From Castellaniella sp. UBA6218 (GTDB lineage Bacteria; Pseudomonadota; Gammaproteobacteria; Burkholderiales; Burkholderiaceae_B), in assembly GCA_002421865.1 (NCBI GenBank), contig DISE01000138.1, positions 1 through 43,463 of the forward strand: a stretch of 43,463 nucleotides of DNA, in the 5' to 3' direction. The first letter of the stretch is position 1. Each line of letters starts with the position of its first letter. The position numbers and the translations under genes are program-made. Below, piece by piece: positions 1 to 8,059 of this stretch. Below the pieces are notes generated by a model. It searched no databases, was not told the DNA's origin, and worked only from the letters and a program-made list of their open reading frames with translations.

Positions 1-727
1 CGGCGTTGAAGAAGTGGGTGCCGAAATGGCGATCGGTGAGCAGCATCGTGACGGCGGCGGCCAGCACCGGCATCACGGCCAGCAGCAGGTAGGCCGTGAC
101 CAGCCAGGACCAGCAGAACAGCGGCATCTTCATCAGGGTCATGCCGGGGGCGCGCATGTTCAGGATGGTGACGATGATGTTGATCGCGCCCATGATCGAG
201 GACGCGCCCAGGATGTGCACGGCGAAGATCGCGAAGTCCATGCCGGGACCCATCTGCAGCGACAGCGGCGCGTACATGGTCCATCCCGAGGCGTTGGCCC
301 CGCCCGGCACGAAGAACGACGCCGTCAGCAGGATCGCGCCCACCGGCAGCAGCCAGAAGCTGAAGTTGTTCATCCGCGCGAACGCCATGTCGGATGCGCC
401 GATCTGCAGGGGGATCATCCAGTTGGCGAAGCCCACGAAGGCGGGCATGATCGCGCCGAAGATCATGATCAGCCCGTGCATGGTGGTGAACTGGTTGAAG
501 AGTTCGGGCTGGAAGAACTGGATGCCGGGTTCGAACAGTTCCGTACGCAGCAACAGGGCGAGCGTTCCGCCCTCCAGCAGCATGCAGAACGAGAAGATCA
601 GGTACATCGTGCCGATGTCCTTGTGATTCGTGGCGAACACCCAGCGCCGCCAACCGTGCGGGACGTGGTGGGCGTGTTCGTCATGCCCGGTGTGGGGCGG
701 AATGTGGTCGACCGTGACGCTGCTCAT
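1..727 (-). CDS. ctaD: Cytochrome c oxidase subunit I, aa3 type (3' end cut by window edge)
   Basis: Catalytic heme-copper subunit of the aa3-type terminal oxidase, which reduces O2 and pumps protons in the inner membrane. The first 242 residues are present; the gene runs off the left edge. Seen: a His-rich N-terminus, then the subunit I signature WVFATNHKDIGTMYL around residues 29-43, several hydrophobic helices, and TTMHG with His84, the expected low-spin heme a ligand. The ATG is preceded by a GGAGG ribosome site. It lies 84 bp downstream of ctaC in the same direction, the usual ctaC-ctaD order. Identity is secure; only the 3' part is missing. Confidence 0.96.
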   Translation of the reverse strand, partial: MSSVTVDHIPPHTGHDEHAHHVPHGWRRWVFATNHKDIGTMYLIFSFCMLLEGGTLALLLRTELFEPGIQFFQPELFNQFTTMHGLIMIFGAIMPAFVGFANWMIPLQIGASDMAFARMNNFSFWLLPVGAILLTASFFVPGGANASGWTMYAPLSLQMGPGMDFAIFAVHILGASSIMGAINIIVTILNMRAPGMTLMKMPLFCWSWLVTAYLLLAVMPVLAAAVTMLLTDRHFGTHFFNA

Positions 728-747
728 TGAATGCCTCCTTCCTGGGA

Positions 748-768
748 GCGCCGCCTTCCGGGCGGCGC
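748..768 (-). terminator. Hairpin between ctaC and ctaD
   Basis: A perfect 8-bp GC stem (GCGCCGCC / GGCGGCGC) with a 5-base loop lies in the 84-bp gap between ctaC and ctaD. There is no T-tract, so it is more likely an mRNA-stabilising or attenuating hairpin than a full terminator. It would separate the two messages or set their ratio. Confidence 0.5.
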
Positions 769-811
769 GAGGAAATATCGTGTGAATTCGCCGTGTGGGT
801 TGCGGTCCGGA

Positions 812-1972
812 TCAGCGCAGGGCCTTGACGTCCGAGGGCTGGACGACGGGGTCGGGACCCTTCCCGGCATTGTCCCACGCGTTGCGCGTATAGGTGATGA
901 CCGCGGCGATCTGGGTGTCGCTGAGCTGGTCGCGGAAGGCGGCCATCGCCGTGCCCGGATGCCCGTTCAGAACCGTATCGATCTGGCCTTTCATGGGCGC
1001 CAGCACGAATTTGGTGCTGCCGTTCAGGGCCGGGAAAGTGCCCGGGATTCCCTGGCCGTTGGCCTGGTGACAGGCGACGCAGGTGGTGGAGAAGACCTGC
1101 TTGCCCTTGGCGATCAGTTCGTCCTTGGTCCAGGTCTTGTTCGGATCCTCGGAGGCGGCGGCCATGGCCGATTTTTGCTTGGCGGCCCAGGCGGCGTAGT
1201 CTTCCTGGGACTTCACCTCGACCACGATCGGCATGTAGGCGTGGTTCTTGCCACAGAGTTCGGCGCACTGGCCGCGGTAGATGCCGGGCTTGTCGGCGCG
1301 GAACCAGGTGTCGCGCAGGAAGCCGGGGATGGCGTCCTGCTTGACGCCCAGCTCGGGCACCATCCAGGCGTGGATCACGTCGGCGGCCGTCAGCACCACG
1401 CGGACCTTCTGGCCGACAGGCACCACCATGGGCTGGTCGACTTCCATCAGGTAAGTGTTGCCGATGGGCGCCTTGCCGTCGATCTGGTCCTGCGGCGTGG
1501 ACAGGTTCGACAGGAAGCGTACCCCCGCCGCCGGGCCGTCGAGGTATTCGTACCCCCATTTCCATTGGTAGCCGGTGACCTTGACGGTCAGGTCAGCGCT
1601 GGTGGTGTCCTTCATGGCGACCACGGTGCGCGTGGCCGGGATGGCCATGCCGACGATGATCAGAAAGGGAATCACCGTCCAGGTGAGTTCCAGGCCGAGA
1701 TGCTCTTCGAATTTGGCGGCCTTGTAGCCTTTGTCCTTGCGGTGACGGATGATGGAATACAGCATCACGCCGAACACGCCGATGAAGATCAGCGTACAGA
1801 TGATCAGCATCATCCAGTGCAGGGAATAGATTTCCCGCGCGATGGGGGTGACCCCGGTGTGCAGATTGAGCTGGTTGACCCCCGGACCTCCCGGCATGTC
1901 CTGAACCTGCGCCCCGGCGGCTGTCGCCCACGACAGCGCGATCATGCCCAACGTCCCTCTGACCATCTTCAT
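812..1972 (-). CDS. ctaC: Cytochrome c oxidase subunit II with fused cytochrome c domain
   Basis: Subunit II takes electrons from cytochrome c and passes them through CuA to subunit I. The protein has 386 residues: signal peptide about 1-21, two membrane helices about 50-72 and 95-115, then a periplasmic cupredoxin domain. CuA ligands are visible as His201, Cys236, Glu238, Cys240, His244 and Met247. The C-terminus carries an extra cytochrome c domain with CVACH (Cys298, Cys301, His302), making this a caa3-like fused form, common in Burkholderiales. The start follows an AAGGGA ribosome site. It is followed by ctaD. A dyad of the FNR/DNR type sits 37 bp before the start. Confidence 0.96.
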   Translation of the reverse strand: MKMVRGTLGMIALSWATAAGAQVQDMPGGPGVNQLNLHTGVTPIAREIYSLHWMMLIICTLIFIGVFGVMLYSIIRHRKDKGYKAAKFEEHLGLELTWTVIPFLIIVGMAIPATRTVVAMKDTTSADLTVKVTGYQWKWGYEYLDGPAAGVRFLSNLSTPQDQIDGKAPIGNTYLMEVDQPMVVPVGQKVRVVLTAADVIHAWMVPELGVKQDAIPGFLRDTWFRADKPGIYRGQCAELCGKNHAYMPIVVEVKSQEDYAAWAAKQKSAMAAASEDPNKTWTKDELIAKGKQVFSTTCVACHQANGQGIPGTFPALNGSTKFVLAPMKGQIDTVLNGHPGTAMAAFRDQLSDTQIAAVITYTRNAWDNAGKGPDPVVQPSDVKALR

Positions 1973-2009
1973 GTTGTCCCTTTGGTTGGCGTGTATTTTT
2001 CAGGATCGA

Positions 2010-2023
2010 TTGACCTTCGTCAA
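2010..2023 (-). promoter_or_regulatory. FNR/DNR-type dyad upstream of ctaC
   Basis: On the plus strand this reads TTGAC-CTTC-GTCAA, a perfect 5+5 inverted repeat with the 4-base spacing of CRP/FNR-family boxes (classical form TTGAT-N4-ATCAA). It lies 37 bp upstream of the ctaC ATG and about 100 bp downstream of the best -10/-35 pair, a position suited to repression of the aerobic oxidase under low oxygen. The regulator itself is not in the window. Confidence 0.55.
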
Positions 2024-2128
2024 AGAAGCGCCGAAGAACAATCGGACCCCGCACACATGGCTGGACCGCCAGGCCGTAAAATGAATCGCGGATGCTGCGG
2101 CCCGGGGTACCCTTATAAACCTGAAGGG

Positions 2129-2156
2129 ATTATAGCCACTGGCCGGGGCTTGTACA
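2129..2156 (-). promoter_or_regulatory. Probable sigma70 promoter for ctaC-ctaD
   Basis: On the minus strand TGTACA (2156-2151) is followed after 16 bases by a perfect TATAAT (2134-2129). Transcription would start near 2122 and give a leader of about 150 nt that contains the FNR-type dyad. No other good -10 was seen closer to ctaC. Confidence 0.5.
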
Positions 2157-2244
2157 GGCGTGCCCGCAGCCTGTTCATCGGCTTTTCCGGGTTTCCACCA
2201 ATCCTCGTCGCCCGGGCATTCGCGGATTCGTCGGGACCGGCGCG

Positions 2245-2398
2245 TCTCCAGCCGGGACATCCCTCCACGTCGCGCCTTGCAGGGCGCTCCGATTCGATCG
2301 GCACGCGGCGTCTCCAGCCGGGACATCCCTCCACGTCGCGCCTTGCAAGGCGCTCCGATTCGATCGGCACGCGACAGTCCGCAGGGGACTGTCGCGTG
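2245..2398 (-). repeat. Composite palindromic repeat, locus 1 (hairpin cap plus two tandem units)
   Basis: Read on the minus strand: a hairpin at 2398-2368 (arms CACGCGACAGTCC / GGACTGTCGCGTG, 5-base loop) is followed by two direct repeats with a 66-bp period. Each unit has CGAATCGG, then the palindrome GCGCCTTGCAAGGCGC (perfect at 2338-2353, one mismatch at 2272-2287), then GACGTGGAGGGATG. A degenerate third start (CCCGACGAATC) follows near 2229-2239. The same architecture occurs at 16975-17129. The repeat fills most of the 1973-2425 gap; the rest of that gap holds the ctaC promoter region and no credible gene. Confidence 0.85.
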
Positions 2399-2413
2399 TC
2401 CGATCTCATCCAC

Positions 2414-2419
2414 TACAAT
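2414..2419 (+). promoter_or_regulatory. -10-like TACAAT just before the Nudix start
   Basis: TACAAT ends 6 bases before the Nudix ATG and there is no ribosome site between them, so the mRNA could begin at or very near the ATG (leaderless). No convincing -35 was found because the repeat hairpin occupies the upstream region. The context TACAATCCTGCGATG closely resembles the waaC start region. Confidence 0.35.
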
Positions 2420-2425
2420 CCTGCG

Positions 2426-3256
2426 ATGGAATCTTCTTCAGCGGCCTTCGCCTTGGATGACCTGCAGGCGCGCAATGCCCGCCTGGTGCGCCGCGCCCAG
2501 CAGTTGCCGCCCGCGGGCGCCCGGCCGGCCACCGTCGCGGGCCGGGTCGGCGGCTGGATCGGACCCGCCGCGCTCGCGGCCGTCGCCGGTCTGCCGGGTG
2601 TCCACATCGAACCCGAGGCCGTGCATTTCACCGCCGCGCCCGCCGCGCGGCTGGGCCTGGACGCCGTGCTGCAAGGGGTGGCGCTGGCCTTGCGGGACGC
2701 CGGCTGCATCCGCGCCTGGCGCGACGAACTGCTGGATGTCATGGCCGAAGGCCGGACGCTGGGTCGCATCGAGCGTGGCGCCGTGCGGCCCCTGGGCCTG
2801 CTCACGCAGGCCGTCCACCTGAATGGCTGGTCTCCGGACGGGCGCCTCTGGGTGGCGCGACGCGCCCTGAACAAAACCACCGATCCCGGTTTGTGGGACA
2901 CCCTGGCAGGCGGGCTGGTCGCCGCAGGCGAAGACCCGGAATCCGCGTTGTTGCGCGAAACCCTCGAAGAGGCCGGGCTGCCGGCCGTGGCGCTGGCCGC
3001 GCATGGCCCGCTGCGCACGGTGCTGCGCATGCATCGCCGCCTGGAAGACGGCTACCAGGTCGAGAACGTGCTGCTCAGCGATTGCGTGCTGGACGCGGGC
3101 GCCGTGCCCCGCAACCTGGATGGCGAGGTACTCGAGTTCCGCTGCCTGGCGATGGCGGATCTGTGGGATATGATCACCCATGGCGCCTTCACGCTGGAAG
3201 CCGAGCTGGCCATCCTGGATTCGCTGCGGCACCGCCTGCGGGCCGACGCTGCGTGA
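2426..3256 (+). CDS. Nudix hydrolase with DUF4743 N-terminal region
   Basis: A 276-residue protein with a complete Nudix box at residues 163-185: G163, E169, R177, E178, E181, E182, G184. Nudix enzymes cleave nucleoside diphosphate derivatives using a metal held by the box glutamates. The N-terminal 120 residues match the DUF4743-type extension found in thiamine-pyrophosphokinase-related Nudix proteins of Burkholderiales; the exact substrate cannot be read. An in-frame open stretch continues far upstream through the repeat and over ctaC, but residues before this ATG are shadow sequence and the ATG follows a -10-like hexamer. phaM follows after 57 bp. Confidence 0.9.
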   Translation: MESSSAAFALDDLQARNARLVRRAQQLPPAGARPATVAGRVGGWIGPAALAAVAGLPGVHIEPEAVHFTAAPAARLGLDAVLQGVALALRDAGCIRAWRDELLDVMAEGRTLGRIERGAVRPLGLLTQAVHLNGWSPDGRLWVARRALNKTTDPGLWDTLAGGLVAAGEDPESALLRETLEEAGLPAVALAAHGPLRTVLRMHRRLEDGYQVENVLLSDCVLDAGAVPRNLDGEVLEFRCLAMADLWDMITHGAFTLEAELAILDSLRHRLRADAA

Positions 3257-3313
3257 ACGTGAACAAGCCCTGACTCAATCATCCCGGCATGGTGCCGGCG
3301 GAGGCAATCCATC

Positions 3314-3907
3314 ATGGCGCAAGACTCCACCACCAATCCCTTCGTGCTGCCCGGTTTCGGCCAGCAGGGCGATGCCGCCCGCAACCCGCTGTTCGCCGGA
3401 CTGGACATGATGCGCCAGGCGTGGCAAAACATGGCGGGAGCCGGCGGGCTGGACGCCGCGCAGTTGACGCCCATGTCCCTGGAAGATCTCGACCGGCGCA
3501 TCCGGGAACTGCAGACGGTGCAGAACTGGCTGCAGTTGAACGCCACGATGCTGGCCAACACCATCCAGGGCATGGAAATCCAGCGCAGCACCCTGAGCAC
3601 CCTGAAGTCCTTCGCTGGCGGCGCCTTCCCGGGCGCGGCGCCTGACGCCGCCAGCCCCGCCGGCGAGGCTGGCCCGGACTACGCCCGCGCGGCGGGCGAC
3701 TGGTGGAATCTGGTGCAGCAGCAGTTCGAGCACTTGGCGACCGCGACCGCCGCCGGATTGCAGGGCATGGCCGAATCCGCCGAACAGACGGCGGCTCCCG
3801 CCAAGGCCAGGACTTCCCCTGCCCGCAAGAAACCGGCCGCCTCGGCGCGCAAGTCGCCGGCCCGCAAATCCCCAGCCAAGAAGGCCACCCGGACGTCCCG
3901 CGCCTAG
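3314..3907 (+). CDS. phaM: PhaM-type polyhydroxyalkanoate granule protein
   Basis: A 197-residue protein resembling PhaM of Cupriavidus necator, which activates PHB synthase and tethers granules to the nucleoid. Seen: N-terminal phasin-like helical part with SLEDLDRRIRELQTVQNWL around residues 55-75, a conserved NATMLANTIQGME segment, then a C-terminal tail rich in Lys, Ala, Pro and Ser (SPARK/SPAKK repeats, about residues 150-197) like histone-H1-type DNA-binding tails. This two-part design is the PhaM hallmark. It sits between the Nudix gene and glmU with no other PHA gene nearby. Confidence 0.85.
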   Translation: MAQDSTTNPFVLPGFGQQGDAARNPLFAGLDMMRQAWQNMAGAGGLDAAQLTPMSLEDLDRRIRELQTVQNWLQLNATMLANTIQGMEIQRSTLSTLKSFAGGAFPGAAPDAASPAGEAGPDYARAAGDWWNLVQQQFEHLATATAAGLQGMAESAEQTAAPAKARTSPARKKPAASARKSPARKSPAKKATRTSRA

Positions 3908-3934
3908 GGCGGTACTGCCGATCTGATTCCCGGG

Positions 3935-3953
3935 TCCGGCCCGAGCGGCCGGA
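3935..3953 (+). terminator. Terminator-like hairpin after phaM
   Basis: Stem TCCGGCC / GGCCGGA with a 5-base loop, followed by a T-rich TCCTTCGATTT. It lies between phaM and glmU and probably ends or attenuates the phaM message. Confidence 0.5.
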
Positions 3954-3983
3954 TCCTTCGATTTCACATCCACGCTTCTCTTC

Positions 3984-5351
3984 ATGCTGAACATCATCAT
4001 TCTGGCCGCCGGACTGGGCAAGCGCATGCAGTCCGACCTGCCCAAGGTCCTGCATCCGATCGCCGGCAAGCCCATGCTGGCTCATGTCCTGGATTCCGCG
4101 CGCGCCCTGTCGCCGGACCGGATCGTGGTCGTCACCGGCCACGGCGCCGAACGAGTCCAGGCGACCTTCGCGGGACAGGACTTGTGCTTCGCCCTGCAGC
4201 AGCCCCAGCTGGGGACCGGCCACGCCGTGATGCAGGCGCTGCCCCAGTTGCTGGAAGGCGGCGCGGACGATGTCAGCCTGGTGCTGTACGGCGACGTGCC
4301 GCTGGTGCGCGCGGACACCTTGCGGGCACTGCTCCAGGCGCGAGGTCAGGGTCTGGCGCTGTTGACCGAGACTTTGGAGAATCCCTCCGGCTATGGCCGC
4401 ATCGTGCGCGATGACCAGGGCCGCATCCGCCGCATCGTCGAGCACAAGGACGCCGGTCCCGACGAGCTTTCCATCCATGAGGTCAATACCGGCATCCTGG
4501 CCGCGCCCACGGCGGCGCTGCGCGATTGGCTGGGACGGATCGACAACCGCAACGCCCAGGGCGAATACTATTTGACCGACGTCGTCGGCCTGGCCGTCGC
4601 CGACGGCGTGTGCGTGTCGCACGCCCAGCCCGCGGCGGGCTGGGAAACCCTGGGGGTCAACAGCCGCGTCCAGCAGGCCCAGCTCGAACGGGTCTGGCAG
4701 GGCGAACAGGCCCGCGTGCTGCTCGAACAGGGCGTCACACTGGCCGATCCGGCGCGCTTCGATCTGCGTGGCGCCCTGACTTGCGGTCGCGACGTCTTCA
4801 TCGACGTGGGCTGCGTGTTCGAGGGCGAGGTCCATCTGGCCGACGGCGTGCGTATCGGACCGCATTGCGTCATCCGCGATGCGCGCATCGGCGCGGGCAC
4901 CGTGCTGGACGCCTATACCCATGTCGAAGGCGCCCGGGTGGCCGAGGCGGCCCGGATCGGGCCCTATGCCCGTCTGCGGCCGGGGGCCGACATCGGACCG
5001 GAGGCCCACGTGGGCAATTTCGTCGAACTGAAGAAGACCCGCCTGGGCCGGGGCTCCAAGGCCAACCACCTGGCCTATCTGGGCGACGCCGAGATCGGCG
5101 AGCGCGTCAACATCGGCGCGGGCACGATCACCTGCAATTACGATGGCGTCAACAAATTCCAGACGGTGATCGAGGACGACGCCTTCATCGGTTCGGACAC
5201 CCAGCTGGTCGCGCCCGTGCGGGTCGGCCGTGGCGCCACGCTGGGCGCAGGCACGACGTTGACGCGGGACGCGCCCGCTGGCGAGCTGACCCTGTCGCGG
5301 ACGCGGCAGCAGTCCGTGCCGGGCTGGAAACGGCCGACGCGGAAGTCTTAG
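3984..5351 (+). CDS. glmU: Bifunctional GlcNAc-1-P uridylyltransferase / GlcN-1-P acetyltransferase
   Basis: Makes UDP-GlcNAc, the precursor of peptidoglycan and lipid A. At 455 residues it has the standard GlmU length. The N-terminal uridylyltransferase domain opens with LAAGLGKRMQSDLPKVLH (residues 7-24), the nucleotide-binding loop. The C-terminal half (about 250-455) is a left-handed beta-helix with hexapeptide repeats, including the acetyltransferase region KANHLAYLGDAEIG with the catalytic His. Followed by a glycosyltransferase after 23 bp, so probably co-transcribed with envelope-sugar genes. Confidence 0.97.
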   Translation: MLNIIILAAGLGKRMQSDLPKVLHPIAGKPMLAHVLDSARALSPDRIVVVTGHGAERVQATFAGQDLCFALQQPQLGTGHAVMQALPQLLEGGADDVSLVLYGDVPLVRADTLRALLQARGQGLALLTETLENPSGYGRIVRDDQGRIRRIVEHKDAGPDELSIHEVNTGILAAPTAALRDWLGRIDNRNAQGEYYLTDVVGLAVADGVCVSHAQPAAGWETLGVNSRVQQAQLERVWQGEQARVLLEQGVTLADPARFDLRGALTCGRDVFIDVGCVFEGEVHLADGVRIGPHCVIRDARIGAGTVLDAYTHVEGARVAEAARIGPYARLRPGADIGPEAHVGNFVELKKTRLGRGSKANHLAYLGDAEIGERVNIGAGTITCNYDGVNKFQTVIEDDAFIGSDTQLVAPVRVGRGATLGAGTTLTRDAPAGELTLSRTRQQSVPGWKRPTRKS

Positions 5352-5374
5352 CAACCCGGTGCCCGGACCCATTC

Positions 5375-6430
5375 ATGCGCGTCCTGCATTTGAATCTGGA
5401 AAAAGGCTGGCGGGGCGGCGAACGCCAGACCCTGCTGACCTTGCGCGGTTTGCGCGCGGGCGGCCACGAGGTCGCCCTGGCCGCGCGGACTCGCGGTCCC
5501 CTGGCCGAGCGTGCCGCCGCAGAAGGCATTCCGGTGCTCGCCTGCGGCGGCGTCCCGGGCCTGGCGCGCGTCCTGCTGATGTCGGGCTGGCGCTATGACG
5601 TGCTGCATGCGCAGACGGCACAGGCCATGAGTCTGCTGGCGATTTTGCGGCCGGTGTTGCGTGCCGCGCTGGTGTTCACGCGTCGCACGGCCTTCGACGC
5701 CCCTGGCGCGACGGCACGCCACCGCTGGAAATGGGCGCGCGCGGATGCCCTGGTGGCGATCAGCGAGGCCGCCGCCGCCGCGCCCCGGGCGCTGGGCTTG
5801 CCCGTCACCGTCATCCCCAGCGCGGTCGAGGCCTCGCCGGCCGATCCCGAAGGGGTGGCGGACTTGCAGGCGCGATTCGGCCTGGACGGCCGGCGCGTGC
5901 TGGTCACGGCGGCGGCGCTCAGTCCCGAAAAAGACCCACTCACCCTGATCGAAGCGGTCGCGATCCTGCGTCGAGACCATCCTGACGTGCTTTGCCTGCA
6001 TTGCGGCGCGGACGGGGCTGCGGCCGGCGCGGCGCGCGCGCGCGTGGCCGAGCTGGGTCTGGACGATCATTACCGGTTCGCGGGTTTCCAGTCCCGCGTG
6101 GCCGATGCGCTGGCGCTGGCCGATGTCTACGTCAGCAGTTCGCGTTTCGAGGCCCTGGGCACCAGCGTGCTGGACGCCTGTCTGGCTGGCTTGCCGGTGG
6201 TCGCCACGGACGTGGGCGGACATCGGGAGATCCTGGCGCCGGACCGGGGTCTGCTGGCGCCCGCAGGCGATGCCGACACCCTGGCGCGGCGCGTCGCCTG
6301 GGCGCTGGATCATCCGGAGGCTGCCCGTGCCATGGGTGAACGGGCGCGGGCGATGGTGGCGCGGGAATATGCCGTGCCGGCGATGGTGGCGCGTTACGAA
6401 AGCCTGTATCGCGGGCTGCAGCGGGCGTAG
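5375..6430 (+). CDS. Glycosyltransferase family 4, probably LPS core
   Basis: A 351-residue GT-B-type transferase. Seen: N-terminal GWRGGERQ nucleotide/acceptor loop, a central PSAVE segment, and the C-terminal donor-sugar motif SSSRFEALGTSVLDACLAG, where the family's E-x7-E is present as E-x7-D. Such enzymes transfer sugars from UDP/GDP donors. Proximity to waaC, waaA and galU suggests a role in LPS core assembly, but donor and acceptor cannot be named. It starts 23 bp after glmU and ends 5 bp from the convergent gamma-carbonic-anhydrase gene. Confidence 0.88.
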   Translation: MRVLHLNLEKGWRGGERQTLLTLRGLRAGGHEVALAARTRGPLAERAAAEGIPVLACGGVPGLARVLLMSGWRYDVLHAQTAQAMSLLAILRPVLRAALVFTRRTAFDAPGATARHRWKWARADALVAISEAAAAAPRALGLPVTVIPSAVEASPADPEGVADLQARFGLDGRRVLVTAAALSPEKDPLTLIEAVAILRRDHPDVLCLHCGADGAAAGAARARVAELGLDDHYRFAGFQSRVADALALADVYVSSSRFEALGTSVLDACLAGLPVVATDVGGHREILAPDRGLLAPAGDADTLARRVAWALDHPEAARAMGERARAMVAREYAVPAMVARYESLYRGLQRA

Positions 6431-6435
6431 GCTTT

Positions 6436-6957
6436 TTACAGCGGGCGCAGGGTTTCGCGGTATTGCCGGCCGCGCTCGACGTAGTGGTGAGCGCCGGCTT
6501 CCAGGCCGGCGATCTCCTCGTCGCTGAGGGTGCGCACCGCCTTGGCCGGCGAGCCCAGGATCAATGAGCGTTCCGGAAACGTCTTGCCTTCGGTGACCAG
6601 CGCACCCGCGCCGACCAGGCTGTGTCGGCCGATCACGGCGCCGTTCAGGACGACGGCCTGGATGCCGATCAGCGCGCCGTCTTCCACCGTGCAGCCATGC
6701 AGCATGGCCTGGTGGCCCACCGTGACGCCGCGGCCGATGCTCAGCGGCTTGCCCGCATCCACGTGCAGCACGGCGCCTTCCTGGATGCTGCTGTTTTCGC
6801 CGACGACGATGGGCTCGTTGTCTGCCCGGATCACGGCGCCGGGCCAGACGCTGGCGCCGGCCCTCAGCGTCACGGCGCCGATCAGGGTGGCCTCGGCCGC
6901 CACGAAGGCGGACGGATCGATGTGCGGGGTCAGGTCCCCCAGGGCGTAACAGGTCAT
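6436..6957 (-). CDS. Gamma-carbonic-anhydrase-family hexapeptide protein
   Basis: A 173-residue left-handed beta-helix protein of the YrdA/PaaY/CaiE group. Hexapeptide repeats run from about residue 15 to 140 (for example VTLRAGASVWPGAVIRADN). Zinc-ligand histidines are in place in VLHVD, VGHQAML and LHGC. Family members bind zinc and some are carbonic anhydrases or CoA thioesterases; activity here is not predictable. It is convergent with the glycosyltransferase and divergent from waaC. Confidence 0.88.
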   Translation of the reverse strand: MTCYALGDLTPHIDPSAFVAAEATLIGAVTLRAGASVWPGAVIRADNEPIVVGENSSIQEGAVLHVDAGKPLSIGRGVTVGHQAMLHGCTVEDGALIGIQAVVLNGAVIGRHSLVGAGALVTEGKTFPERSLILGSPAKAVRTLSDEEIAGLEAGAHHYVERGRQYRETLRPL

Positions 6958-7078
6958 CAGGCGGTCTCCGGACGAGCCGCGCGACGCGCACGCCTCGCCG
7001 TCCAGGACGGCCGGGCCGGCGCGGGCGGCGGGGTGTCGTTCGATGGTAGCACGCCCTTCCGGGCGGCATGGGCGGCCC

Positions 7079-7084
7079 TATAAT
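7079..7084 (+). promoter_or_regulatory. TATAAT box abutting the waaC start
   Basis: A perfect TATAAT ends 6 bases before the waaC ATG (TATAATCCCGCCATG). A transcript from it would begin at or within a few bases of the ATG, so the waaC mRNA may be leaderless. No ribosome site and only a weak -35 are visible upstream. Confidence 0.45.
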
Positions 7085-7090
7085 CCCGCC

Positions 7091-8059
7091 ATGACGACAC
7101 GCATCCTCATCGTACGCACATCCTCGCTCGGGGATCTGGTGCACATGCTGCCCGCCATCAGCGACATCGCCCGGCACGTGCCGGACGCGTCGATCGACTG
7201 GCTGGCCGAGGAAGCCTTCGCGGAGATCCCGTCCTGGCATCCGGCCGTGCACGAGGTCATCCCGGTCGCGCACCGGCGCTGGCGCAAGCACTGGTGGTCG
7301 GCCGAAACCCGGCGCGAACGGGCCGCCCTGCGCGCCACCCTGGGCGCGCGCCGCTACGACGTCGTCCTGGACATGCAGGCCCTGATGAAGTCGATCTGGC
7401 TGGTCCGTCAGGCGCGCGGCGTGCGCCACGGACTGGACTGGAAGTCGGCACGCGAACCGCTGGCCTCGCTGTTCTACGATGTGCGCCACCGGGTGGAGTT
7501 CTGGCAGCCAGCCATCGTCCGTCAGCGGACCCTGGCGGCGGCCGTCTTCGGCTACACGGTCGAAGGCCCGCCGGATTTCGGCCTGCGGGCGCTGACCGAC
7601 GGGGTGGCGATCGAGCCGGTCGCACTGATCATGCCTTCCGCCAGCCGCGACGACAAGCTCTGGCCGGACAGCGACTGGCGGCAGGTCTTCGACGATCTGC
7701 AGGCGCGCGGCCTGGGGTTGCGGCTGCTGGCCGGCAACGAGGCCGAGCAGGCGCGTGCGCGGGACCTGATCCGGGGACGCGCGGACGCGGTCGTCCTTCC
7801 CCGCATGGGCCTGCGCGAGGTGGCTGACCAGCTCGCCCGGGCGCGGATCATGGTGGGCCTGGACAGCGGCCTGACGCACTTGAGCGCCGGTCTGGGCCGC
7901 CCCACCATCGGCATCTACAAGGCTTCGACGCCGGTGCGTACCCCCCTCCAGGGGCCGGCCTACACCGCCAGCCTGGGCGAGCGCGGCCAGGCGCCGGATG
8001 CCGGCCGCGTATGCGCCGCCATCGCCGAGGCTCTGGACGAGGCGCGCGGAGGCGCGTGA
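7091..8059 (+). CDS. waaC: LPS heptosyltransferase I
   Basis: Adds the first L-glycero-D-manno-heptose to Kdo in the LPS inner core (family GT9, cytoplasmic face of the inner membrane). It has 322 residues. Seen: N-terminal ILIVRTSSLGDLVHMLPA, the GT9 start; the internal DMQALMKS segment; and the C-terminal GLDSGLTHLSAGLGRPTIGIY, shown here only by its key residues D-S-G-x-x-H that bind ADP-heptose. The TGA overlaps the waaA ATG by one base, so the two are translationally coupled. Confidence 0.95.
   Translation: MTTRILIVRTSSLGDLVHMLPAISDIARHVPDASIDWLAEEAFAEIPSWHPAVHEVIPVAHRRWRKHWWSAETRRERAALRATLGARRYDVVLDMQALMKSIWLVRQARGVRHGLDWKSAREPLASLFYDVRHRVEFWQPAIVRQRTLAAAVFGYTVEGPPDFGLRALTDGVAIEPVALIMPSASRDDKLWPDSDWRQVFDDLQARGLGLRLLAGNEAEQARARDLIRGRADAVVLPRMGLREVADQLARARIMVGLDSGLTHLSAGLGRPTIGIYKASTPVRTPLQGPAYTASLGERGQAPDAGRVCAAIAEALDEARGGA

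Noticed and set aside
2245..2398. A CRISPR array
   Set aside because: Only two units, no uniform spacers, unit contains a palindrome core, and no cas genes are near.
2000..2413. Minus-strand open frames of 98 and 137 residues across repeat locus 1
   Set aside because: Their sequence is a direct translation of the tandem repeat; similar peptides appear in other frames at locus 2, as expected from repeated DNA rather than a gene.
731..2425. A long plus-strand open frame joined to the Nudix gene and covering ctaC
   Set aside because: It is antisense to clear ctaC sequence, crosses the repeat, and shows no family pattern before the Nudix ATG at 2426.
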